DNA of 64,000 bases. It comes from Zhengitettix transpicula (Eukaryota; Arthropoda; Insecta; Orthoptera; Tetrigidae). A program made the translations under genes and the position numbers. Location: positions 241,855,601 to 241,919,600 of the forward strand of contig CM073590.1 of NCBI GenBank assembly GCA_037074705.1, in the 5' to 3' direction. The notes beneath the pieces were generated by a model. That model searched no databases and had not been told where the DNA came from. It was given only the letters and a program-made list of their open reading frames with translations. This document shows positions 24,042 through 35,886 of the stretch, in pieces; position 1 is the first letter of the stretch, and each line of letters starts with the position of its first letter.

Positions 24042-25555
24042 CCACTAACCATTTCCACATGTACCTTTTGTATCCATTCGGCTTTAATTTTCTACTTCTA
24101 GTGGCTTTTGTAACACGCTTTGTCACAGTCCGCATAAGAAAACGCTTTAACATATCTTGGTATATATTCCCTCCCCCCCCCCCCCACACACACACACGGA
24201 CTTAACGATTGACGACCATATTCAGTTTCTTTTTTTTTTTTAAAAAAAATTTTCATCAGTCGTCCACCATAACCTCAAACTTTCCGTCTTCGTTGCCTTT
24301 ACCTGAGGTATTTTTTTTTCGCAATTTCTGCGAATTTCTGTCGGTGTTACTCAGCGACCCGTTCTGGAACTTTGCTGGGTATTTCCCACATCGCTAAGAA
24401 CGGACGGGTGCAACCGATCGACACAATGAGTGTGTACAATGGCGGAACGTTTTATGCTCTGCTTACTGTGTCCTGTATCTTCCAAGAAAGGTAATACCAA
24501 AAAGGAAAGATCAGAAGACTGTGGAGGCGTCACGCCGAAACTCACGCGTGCGATTAATTTTTCAAAAATTTTAATGAAGTCTTTCGAACCTGGCGGTTCC
24601 ATCCTTGGAACGTTATTATTTGTCCTGTGGTTTCGTTGTTTTATAGTACTGTTGCCATTCCGACGTTCCTGAACGTTTCTTTAAGGTTCTAATATTTTTG
24701 GATGACTCGAAAATAAAATCTACAGTCGCAAGACTCCATTCGGTGACCTCCAAGTAGTAGCAGGTAAATTCCCTGTCGTCGTCTGCACTTTTAACCGCAA
24801 GTGAGACCGACCGCAAATGAGACCCGACGTCATCTCAGCATCCTTACCGTATTATTACACTAGTCGTGCTTGATCCGCGTTTACACGAACTCAGAATCCA
24901 CTGTAGATCAGTGTTTCCGAACCCTTTTTCTTACCATGCCCCTCCTATGTAGCATATTCATAATTTTTATATTAAAATATTTAATTATTTCCTAAATAAG
25001 AGCCTATTTCCAACTTGTGCAATCACGGTTCGTCTATATTAATAATTCTGTGTACACACAAAGCAATAATTGATTTTAATTTGCGATCGAAGTCGAGCTT
25101 TTCTACGACATTAAGCTCTTAATTCATTCAACACCACGCGGAGAGTGACGTCAGACTACAGTAGACAACCACTCAGCGCATGTTACAGCGGCTTAGTGCG
25201 TGCTACTCCTTCACTATACGCAGGACACAGTAGTAGTGTGTGTGTACATCGTAGTTTATATTACTCAAATCTTTTCAAGTGTGGCTCTAGAGGAAGCACT
25301 AAACTTACCAAATTATTATTTAAAATTGAGATACCAATAATTTTTCATCATAGGCCCCACGTTGGGAAACACCGGTTAAGATGAAAACGAGAACAGAAAT
25401 TGTAATCGAGTAAAAAAACAGAACGAAATACGTTGTTTGCAAGATGTTTATACCTGTGACGGTGCCCGGAAGGTTTTCTGGTGTTAAAATAATTTTTTTA
25501 AAAAAAACGAGTGGGGTTAAAAGCAAGCATTGGTATGAAGTTCAATAAATTGGCT
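24039..25555. other. Unassigned sequence
   Basis: No gene or repeat family recognised. Open frames around 24351-24672 have no domain I know. Confidence 0.35.
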
Positions 25556-25767
25556 AAAAGTCGGTAAACAAACACAGGCAATATGTCAGAAAAAGACGAA
25601 TTAATTAAATAAACGTCCAGGTCATTCCAATGCTACGTTTCGTTCGTTCACAAGTTTCAGACGTCTTCAGGTAATATCTCCAAATAAGTATAATTTATGG
25701 GATAATTTATCATTAACTGAAGTTCGTTTTAGTCCATTTTCTTTACTCCTTTACGGTATAAATTATT

Positions 25768-25811
<44 letters not shown>

Positions 25812-26010
25812 TAAATAACAGCCAATATATCTTTAAAAAAATTAATTAAATAAAACAAGAAAATTATATCAATACGACGTTTCGTCCCCCAGTTTGAGAC
25901 TTCTTCAGGTAATATCTCTAAATAAGTGTAATTTACAGTATAATTCATTATTCATTTAACTAGGTTTTTGTCCATTTTCTTTACTACTTTATTTTATAAA
26001 TTTTCTTATT
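25556..26010 (-). repeat. Two direct ~240-bp units with hammerhead-like motifs
   Basis: Minus-strand motifs at 25635-25670 and 25875-25908 are 240 bp apart. Both are followed on the plus strand by GGTAATATCTC and AATAAGT, then a similar AT-rich stretch and (TA)n (25769-25810). The second motif reads CTGAAGA, A, GTC...GAC, GAAACGTCGTATTG. Stem I can pair UAC before CTGAAGA with GUA after GAAACGUC. The first motif (GAAACGTAGC) is more decayed. A related copy lies at 28301-28640. Confidence 0.72.
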
Positions 26011-26049
26011 TAGGTAGATTACCTAGGTAGTTGTTGTAGACAGACTATG

Positions 26050-26393
26050 TATAGGGTAATCCACATAGTGGAAACTCCCCTTTAATAGCATAAGAAAGCG
26101 ATTTGAAAGGGGGGATGCGGAAGGGTAGAGGAAGGTAGCCCCAGGGCTAACTAGGGGCCCCCGGGCTATATTTTAAGGATCCTACCCGGCATTCGCCTAA
26201 AAGAAATGCAGGACAAACCCTAGAAAAACCTGCATCAGGTAGGTCGGGCATTGGGTACTTGTCCCACGCCCATCCAATAGCGGGAGAAGAGTTTGCTGTG
26301 GGGACGCAGCATTCCCTTCTCCGTACCTCGACCAGTTTAGGAGGCAACTGGCCGACTATTCCAATGGGAACAACGGACAACTCTTACCGTATG
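26050..26393 (-). mobile_element. Retroposon family A, 5'-truncated copy
   Basis: Minus-strand match from the region near TACGGTAAGAG to AGGGGAGTTTCCAC. The A-tail is lost. Its 5' side is abutted by the TTGTAGTATTT end of the next element (26399). Confidence 0.85.
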
Positions 26394-26398
26394 CCAAT

Positions 26399-27327
26399 TT
26401 GTAGTATTTAATAAATACAAAGGAAAATCAACTGCACGTTGAGGTGCCAATTCGTAGTGAATCTAATTTTTTACAATTAAAACGAAGACAATTTTGTAGT
26501 AAAACAATTAAAATGATAGGATGTTTTAATTGAATAAATCAAGAATTAAAATATACGAACAAATTTATTTATTGAAGCAAATTATTTAAATCTCATTACA
26601 TGTTAATACTTGACAATAATACCACGGCTACTTCTCAGGACCGATCAATAATGAATACTTATTAAACAATCAAAGCTGCCAAGGCATTAATTCAAGCAAT
26701 CAATACAACATTACAATACAAAATATGAGATATGAAATTTAAAATCTGAACTCGGAAATCTGACGATATCATTTACTTGCCCGTTTACAGATAGTAAGTT
26801 GTGCAGTTTTACCTTAATGTTTTCTGGTACCAAGGACACGGACTCGTGCACACACACACACAATTATTAACACTTTATAGACGGGCAATTATACACTGAA
26901 TCTAATGGGCTACACATGTTGCTTCGCTGTTCCTTCTATCAAAATCCTACTACCACACTCAAAAGTTTGTGATATGCTGGATGGAATAACGTGCGGCTCC
27001 CAATAACTGAAGAAGAATGTCTACCACATGAATGTAAGCCAGACAACGAACTATAATAGTCGGCGTTGTATCGTTGCAGTTATGATAGTTGTGGATATTG
27101 TAGCTGTTAGGCTGTACACAGCCACACACTTATTATGAATTTATGTCCTTTCTCTACCGTCTCCTGCCGTACACTCGCGAGCTCTGCGTCTCTTAAAATG
27201 AACTTCGACGATCCCAGCAAGTATGCATTATTGCCGCATATTCTTGTATACAACTCGTGTGTTTTTACGCCGCCGACAATACGAGTCCAACTTTAGTTCA
27301 TTAATCAATTGTTTCCTTTTAATTACC

Positions 27328-27330
<3 letters not shown>
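26399..27330 (+). mobile_element. TTGTAA-ended element, copy 7 (divergent)
   Basis: Starts TTGTAGTATTTAATA immediately after family A sequence, suggesting insertion into it. Has CTCAGGACCGATCAATAATG (~26635) and CTCGGAAATCTGAC (~26752), then ends TTAATTACCACAA against (TA)n. Confidence 0.6.

Positions 27331-27359
<29 letters not shown>
27331..27359. repeat. (TA)n microsatellite between two TTGTAA-ended elements
   Basis: Flanked by CACAA on the left and TTGTAATAATT on the right. Confidence 0.95.
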
Positions 27360-27363
<4 letters not shown>

Positions 27364-28299
27364 AATAATTAATATAATAATGGCTGAATTTAACAAATGA
27401 AAAAAAAACCACAAATTTACTTTATATGGGAATTAAAATTTACTAAGCCAAATTTAAAAAGAATTATAAAATACACAAAATATTTGGGACCTCAGGGTCT
27501 TGATCTGGGTTTGATAAATGTCTGAATTTAAATAATCAAAATTACATTTACCTTTTATGGAAATCAAAGCGTCTGAACATAGACGAAATTTATTGCGGAA
27601 GAAATAATACTAAAGATTGAATTTAACAATTTCAATTTTATCAAGAATTAACTATCTCATTTTATCGATAATTAAATAATTAAAATTAAAGAACGATCTG
27701 ACTTTTATCTCTTAAACACGGTTTACAAATGATTTTAAAGTTTTCTCTACTTACGGCCGCCCAGGTCTCATTTTTAGTTTTTCGTGCACAATTTTGGGGA
27801 CATCACTGATTAAGTTCTCACAGACTCTAATTGGCGTTGTTTGTTAGTTGGTTTACCACAAATTGGTTGGTTCTCGATGCTTTACTGCAACCTGGATTTG
27901 TGGATCTCGTGGCTTTAGTTGACAATGGACTTCATTGGTTTGTCTGAATATTGCTTTACTTTTTAATATTTGAAAGCATGTTTGTGACTGGGCCACAACC
28001 TTTCGTTCTGACTGCCGACTGTAAAACTTTCGATGAGTTCTTTTCGTCCGTTCTATTCGCTGTCTGCTGATCGACTGTACTGTTCAAATTTCCGTGACTT
28101 GGAATTTTAGTCTTTTCTCCTCGCTACCTACTGCCCGACTGTCCACTTCGTCTCGTAGATTTTGAGCGCGTAAACTCTCTGAACAATGTTTTGTTTGCCT
28201 TGCCGGATTGTTGCGGCGTCCGCTCTATATCCACTAATAATGAGTCCGCCACAATTCAACTTTTCACTTAGAACAATGTCTTAATTACCAATTACTACA

Positions 28300-28300
<1 letters not shown>
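27360..28300 (+). mobile_element. TTGTAA-ended element, copy 8
   Basis: Starts TTGTAATAATTAATA. Has CTCAGGGTCTTGATCTGG (~27490), GAACGATCTGAC (~27691), CTACTTACGGCCGCC (~27748) and CTCACAGACTCTAATTGG (~27816). Ends CAATTACTACAA before (TA)n. Confidence 0.72.
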
Positions 28301-28333
<33 letters not shown>

Positions 28334-28640
28334 GCGTGTGTGTAAATAACACAGCCAAAATATCAGAAAAAAATTATTAATTAAATCAAACAAGAAAATC
28401 ATTTCAAAACGACGTTTCGTCCACAAGTTTGAGACTTCTTCAGGTAATATACCTACGTATAATTTATGGAATAATTTATCAATCATTTTACTCTGTTTTT
28501 CTCAATTTTCGTTATTACTTTATCATATAAATTTTCCTTGTTCAATCTCACCTGAATAAGTCCTCAAGTTCTTCACGAAACGTTGTATTGAAATATTTTT
28601 GTTGTTGTTTAAATTAATTAATTATTATTTTCCTGGCATA
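28301..28640. repeat. Hammerhead-like inverted pair, third copy of the 25.6-kb unit
   Basis: A minus-strand motif at 28410-28443 (CTGAAGA, A, GTC...GAC, GAAACGTCG) faces a plus-strand motif at 28552-28584 (CTGAATA...CGAAACGTTGTATTG). GTAAATAACACAGCC upstream and AATTTATGGAATAATTTATC between them match the units at 25556-26010. Confidence 0.7.
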
Positions 28641-28781
28641 TTGGTTGTGTTGTTTATTTATTTTCTAAATGATGATTGTCAGATTATGTTAAATTTTCTG
28701 CAAATTTTCCTGTAGGTAAATTTAGATATAGACAAAAAAATATAATAAGGAACGTAGGTTTTCCCGGTGTAGTTGCTGGTT

Positions 28782-28866
28782 GAAGTTCTCTCGGGATTCC
28801 AACCGGGTAGCGTAGTTTTGGTGTTTACAAAACTACGCTACCCGGTTGGAATCCCGAGAGAACTTC
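28782..28866. repeat. Perfect 39-bp inverted repeat with 7-nt loop
   Basis: The left arm 28782-28820 is the exact reverse complement of the right arm 28828-28866. The loop is GTGTTTA. The arms contain ACCGGGTAGCGTAG. Pairing can extend outward about five more bases with one mismatch. No T-tract or gene adjoins, so it is not a terminator. The flank TTCCCGGTGTAGTTG resembles the arm of the inverted-repeat element at 10155-10560, hinting at an element end. Confidence 0.97.
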
Positions 28867-29449
28867 ATCCAATGTGTACGTCAATTGAGTGGGTTACAAT
28901 AAGGAAGACAGGGTTTTACTGGAGGATGTGCCTGGATGATCCTTATCAACAACGGGAGAGAGAGAGAGACTGGTACGTGACTGCGCTAAGTGAGGTGCTG
29001 GGAGGAAGGAGGCTGAGGTAGCTAATGAAGCAGTCATCAGCGGCGGTACATCACAGCCGTGGGCGGACCTCGCCGCCTCCGCCCCCACCTGATTAGTTAT
29101 TGGCTGCCCCACAGCTCTGAACCTACACCTCTCAACTTTCTCACCGATCAACAGGTTTACAACACTTTTTTTGTTTTTGGTATTTGGGAACGTCAATATC
29201 ATCCGTAACAGACACCGAAACCTTTGCTTCGAAAAGAAAAAAAATGGCGGCCGGATGAGAATTTCCTCCCTCGATGTTGACGAGAGAAAAATCTTCACAG
29301 CGACAAAGTGAACGGAAAGTCAGTTGCAGCAGGTTGATGATATTGGACCTGTTCAATCAAATTACGTCATCGCCGTTTTTCGAGGATGACAAGTGGGAAC
29401 GACGTTCGGAAAGGGGCCTGGAAACGTGGTACTACTTTTTTTTGCGGCA
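28867..29449. other. Unassigned sequence
   Basis: No gene recognised. Contains a short GA run (28955-28969). Confidence 0.35.
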
Positions 29450-31405
29450 ATACATGTGGCCGGGCATCAATGGCCGGGCAATATTGCTCTAATTCCAGCA
29501 ACAAATCCGAGCTTCAAGCGATCGAACTTCTCTGGAAGCCTCAGAGCATCCAGCTACGAGCATCGCTGATTCCTCATCCACTAGCTGTAGCGATCCAGCT
29601 ACTAGCATCGCTGACCTCAGCCCTCAGCACTTGCGCAGAGGAAGTCAAAGAATAAAACAGTGCGCCACGCTCAGAACCTTGTATTTTTACGAGAACATTC
29701 AAAGAGCATTCGACCAGTTCGCACGGAACATTGAAAAAAAAAGGAAGGAAGGATAAATAAAATACTATTTCACTTTATAAAGTCTCGTTATTAATCGCAT
29801 CCAGTTATATCACGCTTATTTAATTTTCTTCCCGTGTGGTTCCCCCCAACACACACCACACATACATGTGGCCCCGGCAATATTTCAGTATTGCCGGGCA
29901 ACGTTGCCAGCATTTTTGAGAACTGGCCGGCGTCGTGTTGCCCGTGACATCGGTCCTGTGTCGAAAAATTCGGAAACATTGCCGGGGGGCCACAATAGTT
30001 GCCAGACACCCCCCTCTAGAGGTCTCTGTAGTCAATCAGCTGTGTTAGTAATTAACATTACACCTTTTTGTGTTCTCTGGGTGAAATTAATCAGTATTCC
30101 AGTTATGAATTGGTCAAACGAGAGAACCATTGAAGTTATCGATGAAGTTCCGTCATCATGGAGGCGATGGACTGTAGATGGAGGTCAGAAAGAGAAAGAA
30201 GATGGTTGGCGAGCAACAACCAACAGCAGTTGTGACGTACGCGGAAAAAAATGAAAATAAGGAGAAGAAAATTTAATTTCTAATTTTTAAAATAAATATT
30301 TAACAAATAAAGAGAGGCCTGGCCTTTACACACTTTAATAAATTAATTTAATCCTTCCAACTAAATCCACGCAGACTTCTCCAACGATGTGCGAAATTGA
30401 ACGATCAGATACTCTGAATAAATACATCAAAGAGTCTCCTGTAGCCAAGAATCCAAGGAGTGTTGGGTATTGCTTTCCTCATCACCGTGTCCTTCCTCTC
30501 AATCCAGGGGGGCCAATTATTGAAGTAAATATTGAAAGTCGCCCTTCAATATTCTGGTGAAGTTCTTAAATGAGTAATTGCCAAGAATTAATTCGTTGCT
30601 TAAATTGTCAAGTGTTTCTCGTTTGTTTAAATATGGTGGAATCCAGGTTCTTCTCTTCTTTAATTACTTGAAATTTTTTTTGTCACAATTAATGCTGCGC
30701 TAATAAACACTTCATTTATTTATTATTATTGAACTACGTGTACGCGAGAGAAATGCTCGGGGCTGCTACAATGTGGCCGGGGTATTGCTGGCAACACATT
30801 GCCGGGCCATAGTTTCCTAAAATTCTTGCCGGCAATGTGAAAGTTGTGTTGCTCGTTTACGAGTCCCTTAAGAGACTTTGATGTACTCACGCTACCTTAA
30901 GAGAGTCAAAAATATGCTCGGTATCTTGAGACGGTTGTAAATTAATTACAGCTCACCCTAAGAGATTCAAAGTTATGTTCATTAAGAAAATTAAAAATAC
31001 TGTGGGTACCAATTAGGGAGTGACAAATACACGCGACCTTCATACTTATACTTCATACTCATAGGCATGTTTTCCTTCATCCAGTGTTTGTTTCTGGGTC
31101 GTAAGTAACATGTGTTCAAAATTTGGTAGTAATTTTGCCCACGCGTTAAGGATTTTTCGTGGATCCTTGTTTCAGCGCGACTCCTACAGACTGAACTACC
31201 CACTTAACAGTAATATTGAAGGTCAGAATTAAACTCAGTGACTTTCATAACCCCAGATTCGACAGTGATCTCGGTTGTATTCGAATTAATGCTCGGGGCA
31301 ACTTCAACGTGGCCGGAGTATTGCTGGCAACACCATATTGCCCGGCCATACTTGCCGGCAACACATTGCCGCGGGCCATAGTTTCCTAAAATATTGCACA
31401 TTTAC
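29450..31405. repeat. Dispersed TTGCCGG-rich repeat copies
   Basis: ATGTGGCCGGG-like and GGCAACACATTGCCG-like text recurs at about 29454-29490, 29868-30005, 30768-30865 and 31305-31400. The last two are clear copies of one unit (TATTGCTGGCAACAC and CCATAGTTTCCTAAAAT in both). AT-rich filler lies between. Part of 31200-31290 (CTCAGTGACTTTCATAACCC) matches the interior of 50188-50966. No gene recognised. Confidence 0.6.
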
Positions 31406-32368
31406 GAGCCGGCCCTCTTAATAATTAGAGGATAAGTCAAGCTTCCTGTTGAGGTTACGCGCCTGTCGACATGATTAGTCGCACTTCTCTTGTTACGACT
31501 CCCACAATGCATCCCGGTGAAACAGTTTCTTTCTCTCTCTTTATTCCACTGTGACTTAACTCACACACACACACAAGAGAAATCGATTTTTAAAGCTTCT
31601 TTTTTATTATTACATAGTCTTAAAAATACCAATAAAATTCTTTGTTCTTCATAATTTAAAATATCAAGTTCAATCTCCAGTCAATGCGGCAACGCATTAT
31701 TTAATAAAATATCTCACTTTTTCTGTAATATATGAATTTTATTAAACAGATCTTGCCATTAACCAAAGACAGCTTAAAACTAAAACAAAGATAAAAAACG
31801 AACCCAAAGATATGTTCCCCTTCTTCTTATTATTATTATTATCAATTCGTAAATGTAATAAGTTTATTTTTAGGAACCAACATCACGAACGTAAAACAAA
31901 ATCCCACTAAAAATTCCAATAAAATTCTTTGTTCTCGTATCGTCAAAGAAATTTTCTTGGGGGAGTTTCTGGACTTTTAAGATTTTTTTCTTTGAGGTGT
32001 AAAATTTTCAACTATCTTGTTAAGACGTCTTAAGATGATTTAGATTTATTATCCATTTCCCATTAGACCACGGTCAATGAAATACCATACGTCACAATAT
32101 ACAATTACAAGATAGGAATATTAGAAAATTCAAAGACAAAAACATTGCACTTTACAAAAAACATTGGAATAAGAAAAAAAAGCACAGGAAAATTTGCAGG
32201 ATCAGGGTGGAAGAGATATAAATGAAAAAGAAAGAAATATAGGGAAAAATTTAATAAAGCTGTAAAATCATTGGAAAAATATATACGAACTTTTAGAGGA
32301 GGTACAGATAAAATAAAAAAGCCGTGAAGAAAACTAAAAATTTAAAGTGGTTATTAAAATTAAGCTTC
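31406..32368. other. Unassigned AT-rich sequence
   Basis: No gene or repeat recognised beyond short AT runs. Confidence 0.4.
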
Positions 32369-32376
32369 AATCCTGT

Positions 32377-32427
<51 letters not shown>

Positions 32428-32510
32428 GACAGCCGTCAGCCTCAAAGGAGACGAATTTTTCGAAGAATAACCACGAAAGTACTGTTAAATAATTATATAT
32501 TGACAGGATT
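32369..32510. repeat. Small inverted-repeat element containing (TA)n
   Basis: 17-bp ends AATCCTGTCAATATATA (32369-32385) and the inverse (32494-32510) enclose a (TA)n tract and ~75 bp of unique sequence. Too small to code; possibly a MITE or hairpin. Confidence 0.75.
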
Positions 32511-32721
32511 AAAGGGTTTAATTTTAATATGATTTTAAACGTGTTATAAATTGTATATAGATTGATGTAGTTGCAAAAAAAATTAATATATCGTTCAAAA
32601 AAATTAACCCTTGTGGATGCGGAGGAACTTCATTTACATGATGAGTACTTAGCGCAACTACTCGTATATTTGAGAGGCAAAGGAAACAAATAATTATGTG
32701 AGGGAAACAAAAATTGTTAGA

Positions 32722-33234
32722 TCCCTCGAGGGAGACAGAACCTTGCAGGAGAGATACGAAGGGCTATCTTTGGAGATGCCTTTTCCTCCCCGTTTTTTAA
32801 CTAAGGTTCCCACAAGCCGAGGCACCTCGGCCTGTTCTGACAGGTGTATGTTCCGGGGTCGCAGACCTTGGGCATACGGTAAGAGTTGTTCGTTGTTCCC
32901 ATTGGAACAGTCTGCCAGCTGCCTCCTAAACTGGTCGAGGCACAGAGAAGGGAAAGCTGCGTCCCCACAGCAAACTCATCTCCCGCTATCGGAAGGGCGT
33001 GGGACGAGTACCCAATGCCCGACCAACCTGATGCAGGTTTTTCTAGGGTTTTCCCTGCATTTCTTTAGGCGAATGCCAGGTAGGATCCTTAAAATATAGC
33101 TCGGGGGCCCTAGTTAACCCTTGGCTACCTGCCTCTAGCCTTCCGCATCCCCCCTTTCAATTCCCTTCCTATGTAATTAAAGGGGAGTTGCACAAAGTGG
33201 ATCACCCTCATGCAGCCTGTTGCCATAAAAAAAA
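32722..33234 (+). mobile_element. Retroposon family A with 9-bp target-site duplication
   Basis: ATTGTTAGA occurs on both sides (32713-32721 and 33235-33243), the right copy directly after the A-tail. The body runs from CAGAACCTTGCAGGAGAG to CTGTTGCCATAAAAAA. The duplication plus A-tail shows insertion through an RNA intermediate by target-primed reverse transcription. Confidence 0.93.
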
Positions 33235-33243
33235 ATTGTTAGA

Positions 33244-34662
33244 AGACTCAACGTCTATATTAAATACCGTGACTGCAAACATTGGAACTACTTCATAGAA
33301 AGACAAATTAGAACACGAAATAAGGAAGGGCACTGGATTCGAAACCCCGCGCGTAAAATCAAAGCTTAAATGAGTCCGATTACCCCCCCCCCCAAAAAAA
33401 AAAATCCTGAGTTGTAGCCACGGATGGATTGCAAACGATTGGACAACCAGGATAACGGAGAGCGAAACCCAGCAAGAGAAGAGAAATTAGAACATGGAAG
33501 AGAGAAAAATTGAGAAAAAGAAGATTGAGAGAAAGACATTGTCAACAAATAATTAAAATAGGAAATACTGACTGAGATAGTAAAGAAAAATCAAGCTTCT
33601 GTGTCCTTCCTCTGGTTTCCGATGGTAAGAATAATTTTTTTCTAATTTCTAGATTTTTTAGTTTCACGATTTTTTAATTAAATGTTTTAATATGTATTTC
33701 TGTTTATAAAGTCCGGAAAAAAAAATATTAAACGTGACCAAAGTCAATTTGGCTCACGATGTTGCAACATATTCAACAATAAATATAGGCCTAATTAAGT
33801 CTGAAATTTCAAAAACTTCGCATTAATTAGATAATTATTATTTTAGTGCAATTAGAAGATCGTGAGAATAACGCTTGAGAAAAAAAAACAGGAAAAAAGA
33901 TTCTGAAGTTGACCGGCGAGTAGAAAAATCTTTCCTGAGGGGGTTGACTCACAGAAAGCTCGGACTGAGCATGTTTTAACCTGTGCCACAGGATGCCAAA
34001 AGTTTCACAGTACCTTAAGTGCATGTTGTTACATATCTGCATCACAACTTCTCTTAGAAACCAACAGATGTCTCTGCGGGGGGGGGGGGGGGGGGAGTGT
34101 TGATACTAAAAGTCATGCTTGCAGTATGCACTTTGGCGTCGTCGAACCCCTGGTATCGCGGCAATGTTCACCTCGGCTAAATGTATTAGTTCCGCGTCGC
34201 TGAGCAATCTTCCTAGATCGAATGAAATCCGTTCAGGAAATTTTCCACACGACTAGCTTCCCTTTTATCTTCTACTCGTCTACTTATTACTCTGTCGTCT
34301 GTGGTGAATACTTTTTCAACTATTAATATGCAAACATTATTCTCGTTAGCCTCCTTAGTCCATTATAGGTTTACGTATTCTTCCGCTTACGTTTTTAAAT
34401 TTACTGTTAACAGTAGAGAGACACATTTTAGGGGAAGTTGTCGCGGCGTCAGAATGACGACGCGACGAAATCAAAGATGGACGATATGAGCACCTAAAAT
34501 AAAGACAGATTTATATTTATTTATAATGATTCCATTAGTCCTCCACGGAAGGACAGGGTAAGGAATTATTTCATCAACTTAACAAACGAATATTTTATTT
34601 TAATTTTGCAATTCGTGGCGTTGTAGGAGAAATACAACTTTATATTTTACAATCACATACTG
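33244..34662. other. Unassigned sequence
   Basis: No gene recognised. Contains a C-run then A-run (33385-33408) and an 18-20 nt G-run (about 34078-34096). Confidence 0.4.
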
Positions 34663-34853
34663 TTTTTTTATGGCAACAGGCTACATGAGGATAATCCACT
34701 TTGGGCAACTCCCCTTTAATAGCATAGGAAGGGATTTGAAAGGGGGGATGCGGAAGGGTAGAGGAAGGTAGCCAAGGGTTACTAGGGCCCCCGGGCCCTA
34801 AGTGGATTACCCTCATGTAGCCTATTGCCCTAAAAAAAACCAAAAAAAAAACC
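34663..34853. repeat. Two family A 3' ends joined in opposite orientation
   Basis: 34663-34799 is a minus-strand 3' fragment (CATGAGGATAATCCACTTTG, GGAAGGTAGCCAAGG). It meets a plus-strand 3' end at about 34800-34853 (AGTGGATTACCCTCATGTAG, then CCCTAAAAAAAACC). This resembles an inversion or a twin-priming event. Confidence 0.8.
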
Positions 34854-34869
34854 TCCTCTCTCACGAAAC

Positions 34870-35015
34870 GTTCGCCGGACTGGACTGTAGTACGAGCGCG
34901 CGGTTTCCAACAACTATCGCCGACAAAGAGCCGTGATTGTTGCTTTCAAGAAATTGTACCGCTAACAATCCAATTATATTAAAACAATTAATGGCCTATT
35001 TAATTGGTATTACAA
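34870..35015 (+). mobile_element. TTGTAA-ended element, 3' end only
   Basis: GAGCGCGCGGTTTCCAACAA through CAATTAATGGCCTATTTAAT to GGTATTACAA closely matches the last ~130 bp of 62432-63402. (TA)n follows (35018-35040). Confidence 0.78.
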
Positions 35016-35246
35016 TTTATATATATATATATATATATATTAAAAGTCGGAAACCTTCTTCTGGTTCTTGTCGGGAAGCTCAGCGTAATCGTTTTTCTTA
35101 GTTGGGTGCCAGGTAATTTTGAAGTAAAATTACCAAAACTCCAATTATTTGTTGACGATGAAATTTTTACTGAAGCATAAAAATTTTTTTTTGTATCTCC
35201 GTCGTGTATATTTTTTCTTAACATATAATCCCAATTCAATTACTTC

Positions 35247-35352
35247 CTTTACCCTACTTCCGCATCCCCCCTTTCAAATCCCTTCATATTTAATTAAAGG
35301 GGAGTTGCCACCATGTGGATTACCCTCATGTAGCCTGCTGCCCTAAAAAAAA
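35247..35352 (+). repeat. Retroposon family A, 3' fragment
   Basis: Runs from ACTTCCGCATCCCCCCTTTC to CTGCTGCCCTAAAAAAAAC. It lies just upstream of the next family A copy. Confidence 0.85.
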
Positions 35353-35368
35353 CAATCACAAATACAAC

Positions 35369-35872
35369 AATAGAGAATTCCCAGAGAGCTCTGGCGGAGG
35401 CTACCTTCACATCTCTCTGGTTTTTTTTGAACTAAGGTTCCCACATGCCGAGGCACCTCGGCCTGTTCTGAGAGGTGTATGTTCCGGGGTCGCAGACCTT
35501 GGGCATACGGTGAGAGTTGTCCGCTATTCCTATTAGAATAGTCGGCCAGCTGCCTCCTAAACTGGTCGAGGCACGGAGAAGGCACGGATGCTGCGTCCCC
35601 ACAGAAAACTCCTCTCCCGCTATCGGAAGGGCGTGGGACAAGTACCCAATGCCCTACCTACCTGATGCAGGTTTTTCTAGGGTTTGTCCTGCATTTCTTT
35701 AGGCGAATGGCGGGTAGGATCTTTAAAATATAGCCCGGAGGCCCTAGTTAACCCTTGGCTACCTTCCTCTACCCTTCCGCATATCCCACTTTTCAAATCC
35801 CTTCCTATGCTCTTAAAGGGGAGTTGCCACCATGTGGATTACCCTCAAGTAGCCTGTTGCCCTAAAAAAACC
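35369..35872 (+). mobile_element. Retroposon family A with 14-bp target-site duplication
   Basis: ATCACAAATACAAC (35355-35368) and ATCACAAATGCAAC (35873-35886) flank the copy with one mismatch. The 5' end is the second subtype (CCCAGAGAGCTCTGGCGGAG). The tail is CTGTTGCCCT plus A7. Confidence 0.93.
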
Positions 35873-35886
35873 ATCACAAATGCAAC

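Noticed and set aside
28782..28866. Rho-independent terminator
   Set aside because: Eukaryotic context, 39-bp arms and no following T-run.
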